A stretch of 64,000 bases of DNA from DASVUS01 sp036388675 (GTDB lineage Bacteria > Armatimonadota > Abditibacteriia > Abditibacteriales > Abditibacteriaceae). Numbering within the stretch: the stretch's first letter is position 1; each line of letters opens with the position of its first letter. The notes beneath the pieces are model-generated. The model saw only the letters and a program-made list of their open reading frames with translations, did not search any database and had not been told where the DNA came from. The stretch covers positions 62,001-126,000 of the forward strand of contig DASVRI010000019.1 of NCBI GenBank assembly GCA_036388675.1. The letters run 5' to 3'. Made by a program: the position numbers and the translations under genes. Shown here in pieces: positions 50,343 through 56,808 of this stretch.

Positions 50343-51040
50343 CAGGTCTTGGACGGACAGCCCAGGTGTTCAGGAATCCAGCGCACAAGAAGATCCAGTA
50401 ATTCTTCGCGGCACTCGTCGAGGCCATGCCCCGCGCCCGGATACAGCACCAGTTCTTTGGGTTCTTGCGCCACCTGATACACCTGACGCGAGCAGGCATC
50501 GGGCAGGATGCTGTCGTTCGTGCCGTGCACCAGAAGCAAGGCGCGCGGTGCGACATCGGGTGCCAGCGAGGTGCCGTAAGTCTGCGTTGACATCGGCACC
50601 ACAGCCTGCACGCGCTCCGACATTGCTGCGGCGGAAATCACGACCGCGCCACCGAAACTGTGCCCCACCACGGCGACTTGCTCAACGCCTTCCTGCACCA
50701 GAAACTCCACGCCCAGCAGCGTGTCGAGAACGCACTCCTGAAGATAGTTCGGCAGCCGGTAGTGCAGGCGCAACCCGGCTATTCCCTGTTGCTGCAAGCG
50801 ACGGCAGGCTGCCGGATAAAGACCACGCGCCGGGCCATCGAGCCCACCGCCTGCGCCACCAACCCAGACAACGCCACAGCGCGCCGCCACACCAGTTGCC
50901 GCATGATAGCGCGCGATAATATCACCACGATTGGTGCACAGCACGACACTCTGTTCATCCTGTGCAACAGTCTCCTGACGAGTACTCGTCCATGTCAAAC
51001 TCTGCGTTTTTTGTTTGTGATGTGACTGCTGTCTGCCCAT
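50342..51040 (-). CDS. Alpha/beta hydrolase
   Basis: A hydrolase of 232 residues. The nucleophile elbow GHSFGG is near 125 and the final catalytic histidine is in YPGAGHGLDE; the acid is probably in HGTNDSILP. It resembles the small dienelactone-hydrolase or BAAT-like group. GGAGG lies about 8 bases before the chosen ATG, favouring it over the longer frame from 51136. It is divergent from the phosphoribosyltransferase-kinase gene. Substrate unknown; probably a small ester or thioester. Confidence 0.88.
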   Translation of the reverse strand: MGRQQSHHKQKTQSLTWTSTRQETVAQDEQSVVLCTNRGDIIARYHAATGVAARCGVVWVGGAGGGLDGPARGLYPAACRRLQQQGIAGLRLHYRLPNYLQECVLDTLLGVEFLVQEGVEQVAVVGHSFGGAVVISAAAMSERVQAVVPMSTQTYGTSLAPDVAPRALLLVHGTNDSILPDACSRQVYQVAQEPKELVLYPGAGHGLDECREELLDLLVRWIPEHLGCPSKT

Positions 51041-51158
51041 GATGTGTCCTCCCTCCGCCGCTTTCTGGTAGCTTATAGAAAGCGACATCCTGAGTCGTGC
51101 GTCTGTGCGCAGTCGCACACTGGCACCACAAACCACTTTCCCGCAAACAACTTTTCCT

Positions 51159-52955
51159 ATGATCGTCTACGGAGATCCCAGCTTTCAAGAACCGGCATCC
51201 GTCTTAGTCGAGCGCCTGCGCGTGCAAGTCGCGGCCCTGCAAGCGGTGAGGCCGCAACTGGATGACCTGCGCACCTTACTTATCAGCGCCGGACAATTGG
51301 AACAGGCGGTGCATGACGCCATCGCAGGCCCGCAACTGGACGAACGAGAAGCCTTGCTGCAACAAGTCGAAAGCGCCACCACTCAAGCAGCACTGGCGTT
51401 TTACGCGGGTTGGAACACAGGCCAAAAGGGATTGGCACCCGCAACGATCTCAACCGCAGAAGCGCTGTCATCTCTGGCGAGTACTCTGAACGGAATGCGC
51501 GACTTACCGGCGCAGCCGATCACTGTCAAGATACCGGAAGGCTTCGCGTTCTACACGCTTTATCCGGAACAGTATTGCCTCGCCACCCTGTCGTGGATAA
51601 ATCAGCATCGTGAGGAGCCGGAACATCAAATTATCGTTGTGGGCGTGCGCAGCATTGGAACGTCTCTCTCGGCCCTGGTGCTGGCCACTCTGCGGAACGT
51701 AGGATGGCCGGCCACGCGTGTGACGGTGCGGCCTTCCGGCCACCCATTTGAGCGGCACTGTGACTTGAGAAAAGGCCAACTGAGTTCGTCGGCAAGTGCG
51801 CTCGTAGTTGATGAAGGTCCCGGAATTTCCGGTTCTTCCATGGCGTCGGTAGCCGATGCGCTGGTGAAGTGTGGAATAGAGCGCAGCCGCATCACCTTTC
51901 TGCCGGGGCATGGTGGTGAACCCGGTTATGCCGCTTCCGCAAGCGTGCGCCAATGGTGGGTCTCGGTGCCTCGTTATGTCGCAGAGCATGATGAATTGCG
52001 CTGGGGCGACTGCTCGCTGCAACAGCTTCTTGCACGCGAAACCGCCCAACTCTGTGGTGAAGAAGTCGTGAATATTGAAGATGCCGGTGGCGGCTTGTGG
52101 CGCCGCGCCGCTTACCGGGACGAGCAAAGCTGGCCTGCGGTCTGCGCCCTGTTCGAACGTGCGAAATATCTTTGCACCACGCGCAACGGACGACGAGTAT
52201 TCTGGAAGTTTATGGGCCTGACAACGCATGGCAGCAGCGGTGATGTTTTTAGTCAATGGGAGAGGCGCGCCGTAAGCGGCTGGACACCGGCGCCTCTGGC
52301 TCGTGTTGCGGGTTTTGTCGCTACGCCTTGGCTGGACGGAACGCCATCCCAACACGACGCTGACGCGTCTACATTGCAGCACATCGCGCAATATCTAGCC
52401 GGTGTTGCGGGCGAGCCACTCACCACAGAGGAGCAGCGCACAGCCGTCAATCGACTGCAAGAAATGCTGTACTGGAATACACACGAAGCGCTTGGTGAAG
52501 CCGTTGCTGAACGCGTGAAAAACTGGTGCCGCGCGACAGTTGACTTCAGTGCGCAACCTTGGCCGCGCTACGTCGATGGCCGCATGGCACCACACGAGTG
52601 GTTGCGCACACCTGACCATAAACTCATCAAAACCGATAGCGTGGGCCACGACACGGATCACACCATTGTGGGGCCGCAGGCGTGGTTATGGGATGTAGCG
52701 GGCACCATGAGTGAATGGAATTTAGAGGAAGAACACTGCGCCCTGTTCTTGCAGGAACTGGCGAACAACGGGCTTACTGTGCCTGTTCATGCGCTGGCAT
52801 TTTACCGCATGGCGTATGCGGCTTTTCGTCTGGGACAATGCACCATGTGCGCCGAGATGAGTACTCACGACCCCAACGAACAGCGACGCCTGGGGCATGC
52901 CGCCACGATCTACAAAACACAGTTGACTACACTGTTGGAAACTGTTGCCCCGTAA
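51159..52955 (+). CDS. Phosphoribosyltransferase-like domain fused to a kinase-like domain
   Basis: A 598-residue cytoplasmic protein. A helical N-terminal region (1-130) is followed by a type-I PRTase-like fold (about 140-265): VVGVRSIGTSLSALVLATL, HPFERH and the PRPP-loop-like VVDEGPGISGSSM. Residues about 320-590 look like an aminoglycoside-phosphotransferase/protein-kinase fold (FWKFMGLTTHGSSGD, HKLIKTDSVGHDTDH, VGPQAWLWDVAGTMSEW), although a classical HxDxxxxN loop is not obvious. The domain pair is known to me only in general from nucleotide-related biosynthetic systems; the product is unknown. No partner genes of such systems are adjacent. It has no visible ribosome-binding site. Confidence 0.7.
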   Translation: MIVYGDPSFQEPASVLVERLRVQVAALQAVRPQLDDLRTLLISAGQLEQAVHDAIAGPQLDEREALLQQVESATTQAALAFYAGWNTGQKGLAPATISTAEALSSLASTLNGMRDLPAQPITVKIPEGFAFYTLYPEQYCLATLSWINQHREEPEHQIIVVGVRSIGTSLSALVLATLRNVGWPATRVTVRPSGHPFERHCDLRKGQLSSSASALVVDEGPGISGSSMASVADALVKCGIERSRITFLPGHGGEPGYAASASVRQWWVSVPRYVAEHDELRWGDCSLQQLLARETAQLCGEEVVNIEDAGGGLWRRAAYRDEQSWPAVCALFERAKYLCTTRNGRRVFWKFMGLTTHGSSGDVFSQWERRAVSGWTPAPLARVAGFVATPWLDGTPSQHDADASTLQHIAQYLAGVAGEPLTTEEQRTAVNRLQEMLYWNTHEALGEAVAERVKNWCRATVDFSAQPWPRYVDGRMAPHEWLRTPDHKLIKTDSVGHDTDHTIVGPQAWLWDVAGTMSEWNLEEEHCALFLQELANNGLTVPVHALAFYRMAYAAFRLGQCTMCAEMSTHDPNEQRRLGHAATIYKTQLTTLLETVAP

Positions 52956-52975
52956 TGTGTTTGTCCGTCAAGTCC

Positions 52976-53395
52976 TCATTCGATGTGAGTGTTTGGCAAG
53001 CAGGTAGATTCGATGCAGATAGCTTCAACTTCAATTTCCACTAACATCAGCGGTGAGATGAGACGGCTCACTTCCACCATGCTTGTAACAGGCCGAATGG
53101 AGCCAAACACTTCAGCGTGAGCCTTGCCGATTTTCTCCCAATCGTCTATGTCCACAACATACATGCGCGTGCGCACTACATCTTCGAGGCGTGCTCCGGC
53201 AGCCAACAGAGCACTTTCGATATTTCTCAGCACCTGCACTGTTTGAGTGTAGACATCGCCCTGGCCGACGATGTTGCCGCTTGAATCCGTCGCTGTCGTG
53301 CCGGCTACATGCACCACATCGCCGACGCGTACAGCTCGCGAGTAACCTACGGTTTCCTCAAAGGAAACACCGCTCGGAATGTTGGTTCTTTGCAC
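52976..53395 (-). CDS. RidA-family protein
   Basis: About 139 residues of the YjgF/YER057c/RidA family (ETVGYSRAVRVGDVVHVAGTTA start; DVVRTRMYVVDIDDWEKIG; RPVTSMVEVSRLISPLMLVEIE). The arginine in VVRTRMYV is the residue expected in imine/enamine deaminases, and the IEVEAI end is typical; the later Rid subgroups are less defined. The start is a GTG with GGAGG 5 bases before. Last gene of the ino1 operon, 41 bases after the glycosidase-like gene, with a GAGTACTC copy in that gap. Confidence 0.92.
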   Translation of the reverse strand: MQRTNIPSGVSFEETVGYSRAVRVGDVVHVAGTTATDSSGNIVGQGDVYTQTVQVLRNIESALLAAGARLEDVVRTRMYVVDIDDWEKIGKAHAEVFGSIRPVTSMVEVSRLISPLMLVEIEVEAICIESTCLPNTHIE

Positions 53396-53436
53396 TGTCG
53401 CCTCCACTCGAGCACGCGTTTGCTACCGAGTACTCG

Positions 53437-54366
53437 CTACACTGTTGCCTGCACGACAGCGGGCGGAGAGTTCAGCACGTAGCGCTGCACGACATCGCTG
53501 GCGAACCAGGCGAATTCTTCGGGCACGAGCGGCGGGCTGGTGTAGTGTTCATTCTTACCACGCGATGGCGGCGTGAAGCATAACGTAATCGTGGTATCGA
53601 AAGGCTCCAGCGCTTTCATCTGGCGGTCGAACCATTCGATGGCATTGGGGCGATGCCAGTCGGCCCAACTAATGCCGGTGCGCAACTTCCTTACGCCCAG
53701 CTTATGCAGCCAATCCACTGCGAAGTCGAAGCGCGGGTCTTCAAAATGAAACCACTGGCAAATGCCCATGTCAGGCGTAAAATGTTGGAGCGCGGGTTTG
53801 GGTGTGCCGTCAGCGCGAATCAGCCCCAGGTAGAAATGACGATAATACGAACTGCCTTCGCTTTCGCGGTGGCGTGTTGTGGCTTCCCAGGTCGGCGGTA
53901 AATCGAGCAGGCTATACCAGAACACGCGCTGCACACGATTCAAGAGCAGTTCTTTGGTGCGCTGCAAGCCGAACACTTGCACTTCGTCGGCACCGAAGGT
54001 GGATACGCCCACTTCCGTCACCCAGATGGGCAGGTTTGTCACGGCTTCAATTTCCGCGATTTTCTGCGGCCAGTCGTTGAGCTGCCAGTGATTCCAATCC
54101 AGCGGAAAGCCGTGTACCGCAATGACATCCATGTGCTCGATGAGGCCGTGGCTATCCAGCAGTTGCACAAACGACGGGTCGATGGGAGACATGCCGCCCA
54201 GCACGCGCGGAAGGTTGGGACACAAGTCGCGCACGGCAATAGCGGCAAGTTTGGTCATGTGCGCGAACTGGCTCCAGTCGGGGTCGATGTGAAAATCCCA
54301 GTGCGACTGGTTGTTGGGTTCGTTCCAGAATTTGATGGCTTCAATCATAAGGACTTTGCTGCTCAC
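53437..54366 (-). CDS. Clan GH-A beta-xylosidase-like glycosidase
   Basis: A 309-residue TIM-barrel glycosidase without signal peptide. The acid/base glutamate is in FWNEPNN near 15 and the nucleophile in IWVTEVGVS near 120, matching clan GH-A (GH39-like) enzymes. The acid/base lies close to the start, so the first strands of a full barrel are absent; either a short variant or a circularly shifted fold. The GTG start overlaps the methyltransferase stop (GTGA). Its place between an Ino1-type synthase, a methyltransferase and RidA suggests a role in a glycoside or inositol derivative. Confidence 0.8.
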   Translation of the reverse strand: MSSKVLMIEAIKFWNEPNNQSHWDFHIDPDWSQFAHMTKLAAIAVRDLCPNLPRVLGGMSPIDPSFVQLLDSHGLIEHMDVIAVHGFPLDWNHWQLNDWPQKIAEIEAVTNLPIWVTEVGVSTFGADEVQVFGLQRTKELLLNRVQRVFWYSLLDLPPTWEATTRHRESEGSSYYRHFYLGLIRADGTPKPALQHFTPDMGICQWFHFEDPRFDFAVDWLHKLGVRKLRTGISWADWHRPNAIEWFDRQMKALEPFDTTITLCFTPPSRGKNEHYTSPPLVPEEFAWFASDVVQRYVLNSPPAVVQATV

Positions 54367-55172
54367 GAGTACTCAGAATCGAGTACCGAAAGCGTGTAAT
54401 CGGTGCGCTGGTTCTTGCCGGTCGCGGAGAGAAATTCGGCGCTGTTCCAGGTGTTGATGCACGACGGGTTTTCGGGGTCGGGCTCGCAAACGTAAATTTC
54501 GTGGCCGGGACGAGCCGTGACACGCATTCCGCTCGAACGCAGAATCGCTTCGACACCGGCATGGTTGGGCGCCCACCAGTTCGTCGGGTCGTTGGCCAGG
54601 CGTTTCTCGATGAAGGCCATCTTCGGCCAGCCCGCTTCGCACATCGGCTCGCGGTGCATGATGTCGAGGCCGCCGGTGTCTTCGATCACTTCTTCGCCCG
54701 GCATGGTGAGCGTTTGAAACATCATCATGCGCCGCGTTTTTTGCGCCACGATATCCAGCCCTAAAATCGGATAGCGCAGGTGATAAAACACGCCCATGAA
54801 CCACACCAGGTCGAAACTCTCGTCAGTGTGCATGAAGTCGTAAATCTGCATCTCGCGGAACTCGACCTGGTCTTGCAAACCGAATTGTTGCGCCGCCCAC
54901 TGCGCCTGCGCCAGGTAGTGCCGGTTCAGGTCGATGGCCACGACTCTAGCACCGCGCCTGGCCAGTTCAAAAGTGTAGAAGCCGGCGTTGCAACCAATGT
55001 CGAGCGCTGTCCAGCCGCTGAGGTCTTGCGGAACAAACGGCTCAATCTCCTTCCATTTACGTCGCGGGAAGTCGCCGAACGGACTGGCGGGCGCGGTCTG
55101 CGTGCCGTCGGGCAAGTGCAAATTGTGAAACCACGGAGAAAGATCGTTGATGGCTTGTTGAAGTTGGCTCAT
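54363..55172 (-). CDS. TIGR04290-type SAM-dependent methyltransferase
   Basis: A 269-residue class I methyltransferase related to tRNA-modifying CmoB. The start LSPWFHNLHLPDGTQTAP, the SAM motif LDIGCNAGFYTFELARRGA and the VWFMGVFYHLRYPILGLD block define the TIGR04290 group, often next to inositol and carbohydrate genes. Its last codons (Glu-Tyr-Ser) are a GAGTACTC palindrome, directly before the TGA that overlaps the next gene. Part of the ino1, methyltransferase, glycosidase, ridA unit. Confidence 0.9.
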   Translation of the reverse strand: MSQLQQAINDLSPWFHNLHLPDGTQTAPASPFGDFPRRKWKEIEPFVPQDLSGWTALDIGCNAGFYTFELARRGARVVAIDLNRHYLAQAQWAAQQFGLQDQVEFREMQIYDFMHTDESFDLVWFMGVFYHLRYPILGLDIVAQKTRRMMMFQTLTMPGEEVIEDTGGLDIMHREPMCEAGWPKMAFIEKRLANDPTNWWAPNHAGVEAILRSSGMRVTARPGHEIYVCEPDPENPSCINTWNSAEFLSATGKNQRTDYTLSVLDSEYS

Positions 55173-55212
55173 AGCAGTGGATGATGCTGTTTCGAGTACT
55201 CGGAAAAGCGAA

Positions 55213-56298
55213 TCAGGCCGTCTCTTGGCCGGCGATAAAGGCTTCGGTTCTTTCCCGCGCCTGATTATCGGTGAACTGTTGCGGCGGCGTCTTCATGAAA
55301 TAACTTGACGGCCCCACCAGCGCGCCGCCGATGCCCCGGTCGAGCGCCAGTTTCGCACAGCGCAAAGCATCAATCACCACACCGGCGGAGTTGGGAGAAT
55401 CCCACACTTCCAGCTTCAATTCACAATTCAGCGGCACGTTGCCAAATGTTGTGCCTTCCAGACGGATGTAACACCACTTGCGGTCGGAAAGCCACGGCAC
55501 GTAATCGCTCGGCCCAACGTGCGCGTTTTCATTCGACATTTCATAGTCGAGCTGGCTCGTCACGGCATTGGTCTTGGAAATCTTCTTCGATTCGAGCCGC
55601 TCGCGCTCCAGCATGTTCATGAAGTCGGTGTTGCCGCCGAAGTTCAGTTGATAGGTGCGGTCGAGACGCACACCGCGCTCGCGGAAAAGATTAGCGAGTA
55701 CTCGGTGTGTTATGGTAGCGCCAACCTGCGACTTGATGTCGTCGCCGATGATAGGCAAGCCTTTTTCTGCGAAGCGCCGGCTCCACTCGGGATTGGACGC
55801 GATGAAAACCGGCACGCAGTTAATGAAAGCGCAACCTGCTTCCAGAGCCTGTTCGGCATACCAGCGCGTGGCGTCTTCCGAGCCGACGGGCAAGTAAGAA
55901 ATCAAGACATCAACCCGCGATTCGCGCAGCACAGTCGCGACATCGACAGTCTCTTCAGACGATAGCTCGACCACTTCGCCGACGTATTTCCCGAGTCCAT
56001 CGGCGGTGTTGCCGCGCAGCACAGTTACACCAAGCCGCGGAACATCACAGAACTTGATGGTGTTATTGGGAGCCGCCAACAGGGCTTCGCTGAGGTCTTT
56101 GCCCACCTTGGCCGAAGAGACATCGAACGCGGCCACAAACTCTATGTCACGCACGTGGTAGCCACCAAGGTTGACGTGCATCAGACCGGGCACGAAGTCG
56201 TTTTCGTCGGCGTCTTTGTAGAACTCGACACCTTGAATCAAGGCCGACGCGCAGTTGCCCACGCCTATCAGGGCAACGCGGATTTTTTGGTGACTCAT
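55213..56298 (-). CDS. ino1: Inositol-3-phosphate synthase (prokaryotic type)
   Basis: About 361 residues; converts glucose-6-phosphate to myo-inositol-3-phosphate with NAD. The Rossmann motif RVALIGVGNCASALIQG opens the protein; GNTADG, DVLISYLPVGSEDATRWYAE, GDDIKSQVGATI and LNFGGNTDFMNM follow, all typical for the actinobacterial/archaeal form. The start is the ATG of MSHQK; AGGAG lies somewhat far (13 bases) upstream, and a TTG start 7 codons earlier overlaps that site. It is the first gene of its operon and has a leader of about 180 bases with a promoter (see 56487). Confidence 0.93.
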   Translation of the reverse strand: MSHQKIRVALIGVGNCASALIQGVEFYKDADENDFVPGLMHVNLGGYHVRDIEFVAAFDVSSAKVGKDLSEALLAAPNNTIKFCDVPRLGVTVLRGNTADGLGKYVGEVVELSSEETVDVATVLRESRVDVLISYLPVGSEDATRWYAEQALEAGCAFINCVPVFIASNPEWSRRFAEKGLPIIGDDIKSQVGATITHRVLANLFRERGVRLDRTYQLNFGGNTDFMNMLERERLESKKISKTNAVTSQLDYEMSNENAHVGPSDYVPWLSDRKWCYIRLEGTTFGNVPLNCELKLEVWDSPNSAGVVIDALRCAKLALDRGIGGALVGPSSYFMKTPPQQFTDNQARERTEAFIAGQETA

Positions 56299-56339
56299 GC
56301 GTTTAGAATTGCTCCTCAATAAACTTCAATGTGAAATTC

Positions 56340-56480
56340 CGATTTGTTATGACAGCAAGACAGAGAGCACCTCGCTGCGGCATCTACAAAGCTGACACGG
56401 CACGCCGTCGCTCGGAGGAACGGTCACGGCAGTTTCCTCGCCGCTGACGCGACCCATACAAACAGCCCTGCAACTTTGTT
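56340..56480 (-). ncRNA. Possible structured 5-prime leader of ino1
   Basis: The 180-base leader between the promoter and the ino1 start contains several nested helices on the minus strand: GAGGAA/TTCCTC with a 13-base loop, ACGG/CCGT around CGTG, and GACAGCAAGACAGAGAG repeats before the start. I could not match it to a known riboswitch family by eye. It may be a ligand- or protein-controlled leader. Confidence 0.35.
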
Positions 56481-56486
56481 CCTGCA

Positions 56487-56513
56487 ATTATACCACGGTG
56501 ACTTGTGTTGTGT
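56487..56513 (-). promoter_or_regulatory. ino1: Sigma70-type promoter of ino1
   Basis: On the minus strand a perfect TATAAT lies at 56487-56492, preceded with an 18-base spacing by ACGACA, which matches TTGACA at four of six positions. This predicts transcription beginning near 56480. Confidence 0.6.
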
Positions 56514-56654
56514 CGTAGAACAAAGATGAAGAGGAAGTAGCTGACGAATCCCAAGAATCAGTCGATTGGTGGATGCGCTTTTGCATCGCATGTGCTCAAC
56601 TTACCCCAGCCCCATTTTGTGCGACTGCGTGGAGAAGCTACCGCCGGGATGCAC
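56514..56654. other. Intergenic stretch without recognised features
   Basis: About 140 bases between the ino1 promoter and the MITE-like element. I see no coding frame or clear motif. Confidence 0.5.
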
Positions 56655-56773
56655 TAGACCTCTTGCATAAGTGCGGCTTGCTGAAGTGAATCAGCCCGCT
56701 TCCTCACGGGCGCAGTTGGAAAAAGTCGCGGTTGCAAAAAACAGCCGTCGCCAGGACGTATGCAAGAGGTCTA
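56655..56773. mobile_element. MITE-like element with GACCTCTTGCATA ends
   Basis: A 119-base non-coding element. Terminal inverted repeats TAGACCTCTTGCATAAGT and ACGTATGCAAGAGGTCTA differ at one position. TA flanks both ends, which fits a TA-target (IS630/mariner-like) transposon derivative. It lies 35 bases before the start of the acyl-CoA synthetase gene and may supply or disturb its promoter. No transposase is in the window. Confidence 0.85.
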
Positions 56774-56808
56774 CTGTTAAAACATAAAACTTGTATGGAG
56801 CCGCAATC

